Assembly: GCF_003991905.1 (NCBI RefSeq)
Contig: NZ_RSCL01000004.1
Location: 124,001-188,000, forward strand
Direction: 5' to 3'
Source of the DNA: Dulcicalothrix desertica PCC 7102
GTDB lineage: Bacteria > Cyanobacteriota > Cyanobacteriia > Cyanobacteriales > Nostocaceae
Length of the DNA stretch: 64,000 nt
Notes under the pieces: generated by a model
The model's database searches: none
What the model was told of the DNA's origin: nothing
What the model saw: the letters and a program-made list of their open reading frames with translations, nothing else
Translations under genes and position numbers: made by a program
Part shown: positions 45,904-54,279 of the stretch, piece by piece
How positions within the stretch are numbered: the stretch's first letter is position 1
Layout of the letters: each line of letters opens with the position of its first letter

Positions 45904-48132
45904 ATGTCTAGCGCACATCCAAACCAGCCAGTAAATGCTACTCCCAAGTATGAGTCAATAACGGGAGTGGTAGAGCGTCTTACTTTTCATTCGGAAGAGT
46001 CAGGTTACACTGTCGCACGCTTACAGCGTCCGGGTGCATCTGATTTAACAACAATTACAGGTAGTTTTGCTGGCATTCAACCAGGACAAACACTTCAATT
46101 AACAGGGTTTTGGCGTGAACATCCACAGTATGGTTTACAGTTTCAGGTAGTAAATTATAAAGAGACGAAACCTGCCACACTGACGGGAATGGAGAAATAT
46201 TTGGGTAGTGGGCTAATTAAGGGTGTTGGGCCAGTTACAGCCAAACGTATAGTAAATCATTTTGGGCTGGAAACTTTAAATATCATTGAAAATCAAATAG
46301 AGCGTTTGCAAGAAGTTAATGGTATTGCGAAGAAACGTATTACCATGATTCAGAAAGCTTGGCAAACACAAAAAGCCATTAAAGAGGTAATGGTATTTTT
46401 GCAAACTCATGGCGTTTCCACTACATACGCGGTCAAGATATATAAGCAATATGGGGATTTATCGATACATCAAGTTAACGAAAACCCTTATCAGTTAGCA
46501 ACGGATATATATGGCATTGGGTTTTTGACTGCTGACCAAATTGCTCGTAATTTAGGTGTCCCTAGTGATTCGGAATTTAGATACCGTGCGGGTCTGATTC
46601 ATGTATTGAGCGAAGCAGCAGAAGAAGGACACTGTTATTTGCCACAACCAGAATTAATACAGCATGTAACCCAACGGCTAAAAACTAATGACCACGAACC
46701 AAATGAGGCAACTATAACTGGAATTATCAGTAAAATGTCGCGCGAGAATGAATTAATACGAGAAAACAGCGATGATACAATTATATGCTACAAGCCAACT
46801 TTCTTTTATACTGAACAAAATCTCGCTATTAGTTTACAACAACGTTTAATTCCCACTATTAATATAGATATTCCGCGCGTTCGCAATTGGATAGAACGTT
46901 TTTGTGATAGTCGCAGAGTCACTTTATCACCTCAACAGCAGCAAGCTGTAGAAATAGCTGCTTACTCAAATTTGATGGTAATAACAGGTGGACCAGGTGT
47001 AGGAAAAACTTTTACTACTCATACAATTGTAAGCTTATGGAAGGCAATGGGTAAATCTATTGCTCTCGCGGCGCCTACCGGACGTGCAGCACAGCGACTT
47101 GGTGAAATGACAGGTTTGGAAGCAAAAACTCTGCACCGACTTTTAGAATTTGACCCCAAGACGCGCGGGTTTAAGCGCAATAAAAATAATCCGCTACCGC
47201 ATTCTGCAATTATTGTAGACGAAGCGAGTATGTTAGATTTATTTTTAGCGCACTCGCTAGTACAAGCATTAGGCGATGCTCAGTTATTATTAGTAGGGGA
47301 TATCGACCAACTACCATCGGTAGGCGCCGGGAATGTACTCGCTGACTTAATAAATTCTGGTAAAGTACCTGTAGTTCGACTTACACAAGTATTTCGTCAA
47401 GCTGCTACAAGTAAAATTATCACCGCTGCCCACCAAATAAACCTTGGACAGCAACCCAATATCGAAGCTATTTCCAACACACCAAAATCAGATTGTTTAT
47501 GGCATGGAGGAGGATATCAGCCAGAACATGGAGTACAAGCAATTTGCGAACTAATAAATGATTTTATTCCCAAACTTGGTTATCATCCTGCCACTGACGT
47601 ACAAGTACTGTGTCCAATGAGTCGCGGTTTAGTAGGTACACGCAATCTCAATAACGTATTACAACAATTAATTAACCCACCTAGTTCTCAAAAAGTTGAA
47701 GTTACCAGAGGTGGGACAATTTATAGAACCGGAGACAGAATAATTCAGCTAACTAACGATTATCAGCGTGAAGTGTTTAACGGTGACGTTGGTTTTATTA
47801 CCCATATAGACACCGAAGAACAAGAAGTTAAAATTCTATATCAAGAACGCGAAGTTACTTATGACTACGCTGACCTTAACGAAATAGCACTCGCGTGGAG
47901 CGTTACAATTCATAAAGCCCAAGGGTCCGAATACCCAGTGGTAATATTGCCTTTATATACGCAACATTACATGATGCTATCACGCAATTTACTTTACACA
48001 GGACTAACGCGCGCGAAGAAGTTAGCAATTATTATTGGTTCCAAGAAAGCAATATATATGTGTGTTCGTTCTACTAAGTCACAGGAACGTTATACACAGT
48101 TACAACAGAGATTAATAATCCCCCTTAACTAA
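45904..48132 (+). CDS. recD2: RecD2-type ATP-dependent DNA helicase
   Basis: 742 residues. An N-terminal OB-like domain (TGVVERLTFHSEESGYTVAR), helix-hairpin-helix region (GSGLIKGVGPVTAKRIVNHF), then the SF1B helicase core: Walker A ITGGPGVGKTFTT, APTGRAAQRLGEMTG, IIVDEASMLDL, LLVGDIDQLPSVGAG and the C-terminal ALAWSVTIHKAQGSEYPVV motif. RecD2 is a 5'-3' DNA helicase present without RecBC in many bacteria, acting in recombination and repair. A HigA-like gene follows 8 bases after the stop and may be co-transcribed. Confidence 0.95.
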   Translation: MSSAHPNQPVNATPKYESITGVVERLTFHSEESGYTVARLQRPGASDLTTITGSFAGIQPGQTLQLTGFWREHPQYGLQFQVVNYKETKPATLTGMEKYLGSGLIKGVGPVTAKRIVNHFGLETLNIIENQIERLQEVNGIAKKRITMIQKAWQTQKAIKEVMVFLQTHGVSTTYAVKIYKQYGDLSIHQVNENPYQLATDIYGIGFLTADQIARNLGVPSDSEFRYRAGLIHVLSEAAEEGHCYLPQPELIQHVTQRLKTNDHEPNEATITGIISKMSRENELIRENSDDTIICYKPTFFYTEQNLAISLQQRLIPTINIDIPRVRNWIERFCDSRRVTLSPQQQQAVEIAAYSNLMVITGGPGVGKTFTTHTIVSLWKAMGKSIALAAPTGRAAQRLGEMTGLEAKTLHRLLEFDPKTRGFKRNKNNPLPHSAIIVDEASMLDLFLAHSLVQALGDAQLLLVGDIDQLPSVGAGNVLADLINSGKVPVVRLTQVFRQAATSKIITAAHQINLGQQPNIEAISNTPKSDCLWHGGGYQPEHGVQAICELINDFIPKLGYHPATDVQVLCPMSRGLVGTRNLNNVLQQLINPPSSQKVEVTRGGTIYRTGDRIIQLTNDYQREVFNGDVGFITHIDTEEQEVKILYQEREVTYDYADLNEIALAWSVTIHKAQGSEYPVVILPLYTQHYMMLSRNLLYTGLTRAKKLAIIIGSKKAIYMCVRSTKSQERYTQLQQRLIIPLN

Positions 48133-48140
48133 GTGGAAAA

Positions 48141-48539
48141 ATGACCCATACTTTTAATTCTGAATTTTACGCTAAATTATTAGCTCAATATCAGCCGAAA
48201 ACAATTACTACAGAGGAAGATTCGGAGCGTGCAATAGCTTTGGCAACAGAGTTAGAGCATCGTACTCGTCGAACACCAAAAGAAGATACATTGTTAGAGC
48301 TATTAGTAACACTAATTGAGAAGTTTGAGGAAGCTCATTACCCTATACCACAAGGTACACCGCATTCAATGTTACATCATTTGATGGATGCCCGTGAATT
48401 GGCGCCAGAAGCATTAGTTGAAGTAATTGGCTCTAAGCGAGCTGTTTTCGAGATAATCAATGGTGAACGCAGCATTAGCAAAACTCAAGCACAAGCGCTA
48501 GCAGATTTCTTTAAAGTTGATATCAGCTTGTTTTCGTAA
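48141..48539 (+). CDS. HigA-like antitoxin / HTH protein without a visible toxin
   Basis: 132 residues. The C-terminal half is a XRE-type helix-turn-helix of the HigA kind (LAPEALVEVIGSKRAVFEII, SISKTQAQALADFFKVDISL). The N-terminal half is helical. It lies 8 bases behind recD2 and no HigB-like toxin is on either side, so it is an orphan antitoxin or an independent regulator. Confidence 0.8.
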   Translation: MTHTFNSEFYAKLLAQYQPKTITTEEDSERAIALATELEHRTRRTPKEDTLLELLVTLIEKFEEAHYPIPQGTPHSMLHHLMDARELAPEALVEVIGSKRAVFEIINGERSISKTQAQALADFFKVDISLFS

Positions 48540-48601
48540 CAAATGTAGAGACCGAATATACTCGGTTTCTATAACGCAAGATTTTTCTGCAAAGGAGTAA
48601 T

Positions 48602-49411
48602 TTAAAATATACCTTGTTGCAACGCTTCAAACTTTGCCACAACCGTATTAAATTTATCATCCCACTCATCTGAGTCAAATGTAGAGGGAACTAACTGAGG
48701 AAATAAAGAATTTTTTCTATTTAAAATATTTTCGATAATTTTTGTGAACTTGTTGATTACAATTTGACTAAAAGTATTTTTAATATCACGCCCTAGTAAG
48801 AAAGCAGGCGCCTCAGAGTATTATATTACTTCTTCAGATAATTCATCAATGAGTTCACTAAATACACGTTCATCATCATTATATTTTTCAAGTATAAAAT
48901 AGATATCTTCTAAATCCTTTTTAGCTTTCCGGTCATTCCAGGCAAATAGCTTTAAGACTAAAAAGGCAGAAATATTGATAACTTTAAACTCAACTTCTTC
49001 TATTTTTCTTGCCTCTGCGGTTGCAAAAGCTTCATCTAACCCAAGAATGTTCATTTGATTCCCATCTGACCATTCTATTTGTTGATTTGGTTGTCCAATA
49101 GTACCAAAAGGTACTATATCTACTTCGGTATCTGTCGAAATATGTATAAACTTGTGTGAAACTTTAGTTGCTTTAAAAAGTGGGCTTAACCCTTCGGTCA
49201 TTGCTCTACTGAAAGCTTGAAAATCTAACCAATTGTTTACTTGTATAGCAAAGTCTAAATCAAACGTACCTCGACCTGGAATTTTCAACTGATTGTCAAA
49301 AACTAGCACTCTAGCACCTGCACCAACCAACATGATAGATAATTGTAAACTATCAGCGATGCTTTTAATATCCAGTAAAACTTGCTTTTGTTTATCTTCT
49401 ATTTTACACAT
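48602..49411 (-). pseudogene. Nucleotidyltransferase-like protein interrupted by one in-frame stop
   Basis: The open frame from 49411 to the TAA at 48821-48823 codes 196 residues with nucleotidyltransferase features (LVGAGARVLVFDNQLKIPGR, GTFDLDFAIQVNNWLDF, STDTEVDIVPFG), like AbiEii-type toxins. Beyond the stop the same frame continues for 72 codons (YSEAPAFLLGRDIKNTFSQI to VAKFEALQQGIF) to a TAA at 48602. So a gene of about 270 codons is broken by one nonsense codon. The shorter product may still be made; a sequencing error is also possible. It overlaps the partner gene by 8 bases. Confidence 0.7.
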
Positions 49412-49683
49412 TTTGCTGTCTATCTAAAATAAATTTATCATAAATACGTTCTGCTGTTTCTCGCAGCCTATCATGGTTTAAGTTTAAGTTTAGCCGAAGA
49501 AGTCACATATGGCTGTATTGTGTAAGGGTAGTCCACTGAGTTAACCGGACTATGTATTGTTAAAATTCCATCAATATTTGTTTTATCGGGTATATTGTAT
49601 TTTTCATGTAAGGTTGCCCGAATATCTGGCAATACTTTTAGATTATCTAGACACTTTTGCAGTAATTTGTCTTCGTCACTCAT
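49404..49683 (-). pseudogene. Partner of the nucleotidyltransferase, frameshifted
   Basis: Starts MSDEDKLLQKCLDNLKVLPD and is open to the CCA TGA after KLKLKP (near 49471). The same protein appears to continue in another frame as LNLNHDRLRETAERIYDKFI and ends at 49404, 8 bases inside the nucleotidyltransferase gene. One base insertion or deletion near 49485-49500 explains it. The arrangement of a small helical protein followed by a nucleotidyltransferase resembles an AbiE-type or similar two-gene toxin-antitoxin unit; that is inference. Confidence 0.6.
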
Positions 49684-49755
49684 ATATATATGTAAATTAC
49701 AGCGGTTTACGCATCCACTTATATTTTAAATTATTTTTGAAAAATCTACATATTT

Positions 49756-49780
49756 GTAGGGTGGGCACTGCCCACCTTAC
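49756..49780. repeat. GTAGGGTGGGC palindrome
   Basis: Copy of the 24654-24678 hairpin between the nucleotidyltransferase pair and the Uma2 remnant. Confidence 0.75.
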
Positions 49781-49805
49781 TACTGCTTTTACCAACAGTT
49801 TTAAA

Positions 49806-50300
49806 TTATACGTTTGTAGCCCATAAGTTAGATACATTAAGCGACCAATCTGGTAATAATTCAGGGAGGGTCAATGTATCACCGTCTTCTAATAGAGTAA
49901 CAGCGGCGCCAAGCTTATATATAGATACATTACGTTGGTCTGGGTCAATGAGAATTCCAAATTTAATTCCCCATTGTAATTGTAGAAAAGCCTGCATTTT
50001 TTTCTGTAACGGGAGTAAACGGTCGAAAGCTGTTTTTACTTCCATTACAAGTTATGGCGCCATTTCTGGATAAGTGCGAGGTGTACGTTTTAATCTTTCG
50101 CGCGAGATATACGAACAATGGGGTTGCAAAATCTCCCCGTTGGTTAACTGATAACCAACGCGCGAGCTAAGAACATATCCAAGGTTGCGGGGTTCAACCC
50201 AAGAAAATAGATGAGCGCAGAAACGAGTGCTAACTTCTGAAGATGTAAAGTCAGGTGGAGATTGTATTGATTCATCTTCAACGTTTAAAGTAGTACTTAC
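49806..50300 (-). pseudogene. Uma2 family (DUF820) endonuclease-like gene with in-frame stop
   Basis: Reading the minus strand from about 50300: VSTTLNVEDESIQSPPDFTS, FSWVEPRNLGYVLSSRVGYQ, RERLKRTPRTYPEMAP, then TAA at about 50053-50055, then LVMEVKTAFDRLLPLQKKMQ and LPELLPDWSLNVSNLWATNV. The family reads APDLVVEVK here, so the stop replaces the Asp of the PD-(D/E)xK-like active site region. No ATG is found at the expected start. Uma2 genes are numerous in cyanobacteria; this one is inactive. Confidence 0.75.
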
Positions 50301-50349
50301 GCTGATGAAAAAAAACTATTATATTTAGCAGGGACAGGACTTGTTGCTT

Positions 50350-51048
50350 ATGAAACTACGACATCAACTCAAAAAATATCGCAAATTATTTCTAGTTACA
50401 ATTTTAGCTGCTGTGATGATAACTATACTCGGCGCCTTTACTCCGACCAAATGGTATTATGATTTTAGCAGTCCTTGTAATGTTAATATTTATGTAATTA
50501 ATGGTGGTCTACACAGTGATTTGATATTACCAGTAAAAACGTCAAAGTTTGACTGGAATCATTTTATTCCATTAGAAGAAATTGGCACCGACACAAATCA
50601 ACAATATCAGTATCTCAGTTTTGGTTGGGGAGAGCATGACTTTTTTATTAACACCCCAACGATAGCCGACATTAGAATTCATACTGTTATCAAAGCTTTA
50701 TTTTACCCGAATAATACTTCGGTGATGCATGTTAGAGGTTTTAATAATTTACCGAATAAAAAATATGTTGATATCAAATGTGTACGTATTAGCTATGATA
50801 ATTATCTGAGACTAGTACAATTTATTCAACGAACCTTTCAACTTGATAATACAGGTCGTGTAATTAGAGTTGCCAATGGTTATAATGCTTATGGTGGATT
50901 TTATGGCGCCATTGGTCGGTATTCAATTTTAAGAAATTGTAATGACTGGACTGCAGAAGCGTTAAGAACAGCTAATGTCAATACTCCTCTTTGGAGCAGT
51001 CTTTCCGCTCCTATTATGTGGCATCTTAGAAGTAATTGTAATTGTTAA
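50350..51048 (+). CDS. DUF2459 (TIGR02117) family protein
   Basis: Start at 50350 (MKLRHQLKKY). 232 residues with an N-terminal membrane anchor (LFLVTILAAVMITILGAFTP) and a body with VYVINGGLHSDLILP, YLSFGWGEHDFFI and RYSILRNCNDWTAEALRTA, the conserved segments of DUF2459/TIGR02117 (sometimes called urease-associated). The conserved His and Cys suggest a papain-like (NlpC/P60-type) fold, which I infer. Followed 2 bases later by a palindromic repeat. Confidence 0.85.
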   Translation: MKLRHQLKKYRKLFLVTILAAVMITILGAFTPTKWYYDFSSPCNVNIYVINGGLHSDLILPVKTSKFDWNHFIPLEEIGTDTNQQYQYLSFGWGEHDFFINTPTIADIRIHTVIKALFYPNNTSVMHVRGFNNLPNKKYVDIKCVRISYDNYLRLVQFIQRTFQLDNTGRVIRVANGYNAYGGFYGAIGRYSILRNCNDWTAEALRTANVNTPLWSSLSAPIMWHLRSNCNC

Positions 51049-51050
51049 TA

Positions 51051-51075
51051 GTAGGGTGGGCACTGCCCACCTTAC
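51051..51075. repeat. GTAGGGTGGGC palindrome
   Basis: Identical hairpin to 49756-49780, between convergent DUF2459 and tetR genes; likely bidirectional terminator. Confidence 0.75.
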
Positions 51076-51104
51076 AAATACAGACACATCAAAGCGAATT
51101 TCTG

Positions 51105-51683
51105 TCATTGTTTATTTATTAACCCTTCTGCAGCTTCTGCCAAAGATACTTTTGCTACTTTACCAAACAGGCGCCGCTGTACAAAGGCGCCGTCTATCAA
51201 CAACAATAAAATACTAGCAAGCTCATATGCATTATTTATATTCGCTTCTTCTCCAAGTTGAGTCAAACGTGCTAGCACTGCTTCTTTATGTTTTACAGCT
51301 ACTTGATGTCCCGGATAATCTAACTCTCCATATTCTGCGGTTGTAATAATAAACGGACATCCCAAGCACTCTGGTTTTGCTAGTAGTTCATCTAACCATG
51401 TGAATACTCTTAATAACTTTTCTACTGAGTGTGACGGATACTTAGCTAGTTCAGCTTCCAATAAATCCCAAAACCGCTGGTTACGCTGTTCTAGATATGC
51501 AACTACCAAATCATCTTTTGATGGGAAGTATCTATATAACGTTGATTTTGCCACTCCTGACTTTGCAATAATCGTATCTACACCTGTCGCTCTAATCCCT
51601 TCACTGTAAAATAATTCATCTGCAATATTCAATATTTGCTCACGCAGTAAGGGTTTCGCGCCATCTTGCAATTTTTTAGGCAT
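51105..51683 (-). CDS. TetR family transcriptional regulator
   Basis: Start taken at 51683 (MPKKLQDGAKPLLREQILNI). 192 residues: N-terminal HTH with SGVAKSTLYRYFPSKDDLVV, and a ligand-binding helical domain with CPFIITTAEYGELDYPGHQV. The upstream region shared with the divergent oxidoreductase gene carries two copies of a dyad operator (51722-51772), so it very likely represses both genes. The inducer is unknown. Confidence 0.92.
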   Translation of the reverse strand: MPKKLQDGAKPLLREQILNIADELFYSEGIRATGVDTIIAKSGVAKSTLYRYFPSKDDLVVAYLEQRNQRFWDLLEAELAKYPSHSVEKLLRVFTWLDELLAKPECLGCPFIITTAEYGELDYPGHQVAVKHKEAVLARLTQLGEEANINNAYELASILLLLIDGAFVQRRLFGKVAKVSLAEAAEGLINKQ

Positions 51684-51711
51684 TAGGTTCTCCATTTTTC
51701 GTATAACCCTA

Positions 51712-51740
51712 TTGACATGATACAGACCTGTCTGTAATAT
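51712..51740 (+). promoter_or_regulatory. Sigma70-type promoter for the oxidoreductase gene
   Basis: TTGACA at 51712-51717 and TAATAT at 51735-51740 with a 17-base spacer. Operator copy 1 lies within the spacer, so a bound repressor would block RNA polymerase directly. Confidence 0.75.
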
Positions 51741-51772
51741 TTCAATTATAGATATAAAACAGACCTGTCTGT
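51722..51772. promoter_or_regulatory. Two copies of the TetR operator ACAGACCTGTCTGT
   Basis: Identical dyads ACAGAC-CT-GTCTGT at 51722-51735 and 51759-51772, centres 37 bases apart, in the 108-base gap between divergent tetR and the oxidoreductase gene. The symmetry, identity and position are the normal sign of a TetR-type binding site. Confidence 0.85.
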
Positions 51773-51791
51773 ATTAATCAAGGATAAAGCA

Positions 51792-52472
51792 ATGAAAATT
51801 GGAATTATTGGCAGTGGAAACATGGGACGTTCACTGGGTATTCTTTGGGCAGAGCAAGGACATCAGGTATTTTTCGGCTCGCGGGATAGTGAAAAAGGGA
51901 AAGCAGTTGCTCAAAAAGCTGGACTAGGAACACAAGGAGGAACAAACGATGAAGCGGCAGCATTTGCAGATGTGATACTGTGGACAGCGCGCGGAGTTAT
52001 GCCATCAGAGTTGTTATCTAACAAAGAAGTTCTCAACGGTAAAATTATTATTGATTGTAATAATCAGGACATTCCAGAAGAATTTGCATATCCTGCGATA
52101 GTAGAATCTTTGGCAGAAAAACTTGCTTCAGATGTACCAAACGCGCGTGTAGTCAAAGCTTTTAATACAATGGCACAAGAAGTATTTGAATTGGCGCCTG
52201 CACCACTCAAAGATTATCAAGTTTCGGTATTTGTAGCTGGAGATGATGAGCAAGCTAGAAGTACAGTCATGCAGCTTGCTACTGTAATTGGGTTTGCACC
52301 AGTAGATTCCGGGGTTTTACGTAACGCGCGGTTAGTAGAAGGGTTGGGAGACTTTATACGGATGATAATGATAGGTCAGCAACAAGGTTCTTATGCGACT
52401 ATTTCGGTTAACGTTTTACCAAAAGCGGAACAACAGCGTTTAGGTGGAAGACAAGCTTCAGCATTATATTAA
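51792..52472 (+). CDS. NADPH-dependent F420 reductase-like oxidoreductase
   Basis: 226 residues. The Rossmann start KIGIIGSGNMGRSLGILWAE (GxGxxG) and VFFGSRDSEKG place it in the NAD(P)-binding F420-reductase/coenzyme-linked group; VVKAFNTMAQEVFELAP and FVAGDDEQARSTVMQLA follow. Cyanobacteria use F420-like or NADPH chemistry, so the real cofactor partner is uncertain. Controlled by the divergent TetR; it is probably the effector of a small detoxification or redox module. Confidence 0.85.
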   Translation: MKIGIIGSGNMGRSLGILWAEQGHQVFFGSRDSEKGKAVAQKAGLGTQGGTNDEAAAFADVILWTARGVMPSELLSNKEVLNGKIIIDCNNQDIPEEFAYPAIVESLAEKLASDVPNARVVKAFNTMAQEVFELAPAPLKDYQVSVFVAGDDEQARSTVMQLATVIGFAPVDSGVLRNARLVEGLGDFIRMIMIGQQQGSYATISVNVLPKAEQQRLGGRQASALY

Positions 52473-52787
52473 ATTTGGGTTGACAAGCTGTTTTAATTGC
52501 TGGTAGTTCGTTTCATCATTGATTACGCTCCTTGTGAAACCCAAAATTTGTTTTCGAGTAAATATTTCTCCTAGTAAAAGGAGATTATTTATTATTTTAT
52601 CAGATATTAATTGTCTGGTATTTGAGTTTTTAAGCAAATATCTGTTTCCAAGCTTATATCGTAACTGCTCAATGAGTGAGCAATAACTATTAAAATTCAA
52701 ATTGTAAAGACAACACGCTTGTCATAAAACACCTCGATTCCCGGTTTATTAAAGAAACCAGGAATCTTATATTTGTTTTAGATTGAA
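52473..52787. other. Intergenic region, degenerate repeat, no supported gene
   Basis: A minus-strand open frame (52464-52700) has no family resemblance and overlaps the oxidoreductase end. TCCCGGTTTATTAAAGAAACC near 52740 is a degenerate copy of the AGAAACC palindrome family. Confidence 0.4.
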
Positions 52788-53465
52788 TCAAGTTCTGCGC
52801 GCTTTGATCTGATTACGTTTAATTGTTACGGCGCCTAAACCAGCAAAGAAGAGAGCAAATACGGAAGTTGGTTCGGGAATAGCGGTGTAATAACTAGCAA
52901 CGCGGATTGGACCGTCTTGGTCTGCTGGTAGCGGTGCTGCTGGTGGGATAATTCCACCACCCGGTCTCAGGTCGGGTTTGCTAGAGAATGGATTGTAAAA
53001 TACCGCTCCATTACTGATTTCACCACCGCTAAAAGTTATTCTGTTGCCTGTTACAGTAACGTCTTTAAAGATATCTGTTAGACCAGGTGTGGTTGAGTAC
53101 CCGATTTTTCCATCTCCGTTCACATCTCCCCACTCAACTGGTTCGTTATTAAACGCAGGAGTCACGTTCGGATTGCTATAGGCAAGCGTTTCTAAATCAA
53201 ATACAAAACTGCCTATATTATTTCCTGTCGCGTTTAGCAAGTTGTTTGCGAAGTCTGGAACTCCATATTCAATAACTTGTCCAGGTTGTATATCTGTCAA
53301 CCTTCTTGGATTTCTTGTCGCTAAGATATCTTGATTTGCTGTTGTCACAAGTGGTTCGACAAAAATTACAGCATTTGCGGGTTTAAACGACAAAAAAGCA
53401 ATTGCTGTTGCTCCTATGGAGGTAACAACCACACGAGGTAGAGCAGTTCTTAAACAAAGCTTCAT
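52788..53465 (-). CDS. PEP-CTERM sorted exported protein
   Basis: 225 residues. Signal peptide (LPRVVVTSIGATAIAFLSFK), a beta-rich body with no recognised enzyme domain (DINGDGKIGYSTTP-like Asp/Gly loop at WGDVNGDGKIGYS), and a C-terminal PEP-CTERM tail: IPEPTSVFALFFAGLGAVTI followed by KRNQIKARRT. Such proteins are processed by exosortase and displayed at the cell surface or in exopolysaccharide. No exosortase gene is in the window. Confidence 0.9.
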   Translation of the reverse strand: MKLCLRTALPRVVVTSIGATAIAFLSFKPANAVIFVEPLVTTANQDILATRNPRRLTDIQPGQVIEYGVPDFANNLLNATGNNIGSFVFDLETLAYSNPNVTPAFNNEPVEWGDVNGDGKIGYSTTPGLTDIFKDVTVTGNRITFSGGEISNGAVFYNPFSSKPDLRPGGGIIPPAAPLPADQDGPIRVASYYTAIPEPTSVFALFFAGLGAVTIKRNQIKARRT

Positions 53466-54279
53466 GAATTACCTATGTAATTTAAAGTTTTGACAAAGAA
53501 ATATACTTTGCCATAGTCGTAATAATACCGTACCTCACTTGTCTAAACCCGATTTTCTTAATAACTGTCAGAATTAACAAAAAATAAATCATCGTAAGGA
53601 TTCAAAGAAAGCTCAGAATTATCTATTTTTTCGAGCTTGTTGACAGCTTATTAGAGAAACATGTCGATTTGAGTTGAAAACAACAGTTTCAAAAAATATA
53701 CCGTCTAAGCGAATTATTATTTCGCTCGCTAGATGATGTAACCGAAGATACTTTTATTGATGCAATAGAGCGCATATCGTCTCATTCTTTAGATAGAACA
53801 ATGAGCAGGAAATGGGAGTTAGGGGCGCCAGCACCTTCAGTCTAACTTAACGGATGGCATGTTGGAATTTGTGGTTCATCGCTATACCCCTCTGTGTTCT
53901 CCGTGTCTCTGTGGTAAAAATCATGAACTGGACTGCACAGGGGCGCTCCTGCCTATGCTACAACATCTCAAATTTGATAAAGGAACAGTAGTGGTTCATG
54001 TCATCAGTTTTGGGGTGTCGGCTGGCAACGGATGTAACGGATGTAACGGATGTAACAGATAAGTTATTGGTTACAAACGCTCATCTAATTGTTAAAAATA
54101 AACCATCAGTTACATCCGTTTATCATCCGTTGCTAATATTTCTACCCACCAAAATTAATGACATGAACTAGTAGTTGACGATTTGATTGTGAAAGCTTAG
54201 ATTATTAATATATTTGTACCAAATATGAAGCTGTCTGTTGATGTCTGTTTAATTAACATTTTTTACAACACCCATCACT
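53466..54279. other. Intergenic region with an ORF fragment and repeats
   Basis: 53702-53845 (plus) codes RLSELLFRSLDDVTEDTFID and ends ELGAPAPSV: probably the tail of a lost gene of unknown family. 53886-53922 holds a CTCCGTGTCTCTGTGG element. 54025-54132 is a GGATGTAAC inverted repeat. No promoter or intact gene was recognised before the ligase at 54280. Confidence 0.5.
54025..54132. repeat. GGATGTAAC triplicated inverted repeat
   Basis: Three head-to-tail GGATGTAAC units on the left pair with GTTACATCCGTT and ATCCGTTGC on the right. Related to 15845-15931. Triplication suggests slippage within the palindromic element. Confidence 0.75.

Noticed and set aside
52464-52700. 78-codon minus-strand open frame
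   Set aside because: Overlaps the oxidoreductase end, has no family resemblance and no clear ribosome-binding site; kept as uncertain intergenic DNA.
53859-54062. 67-codon open frame with a repetitive CNG tail
   Set aside because: Translation of the GGATGTAAC repeat and a CTCTGTGTCTC element.
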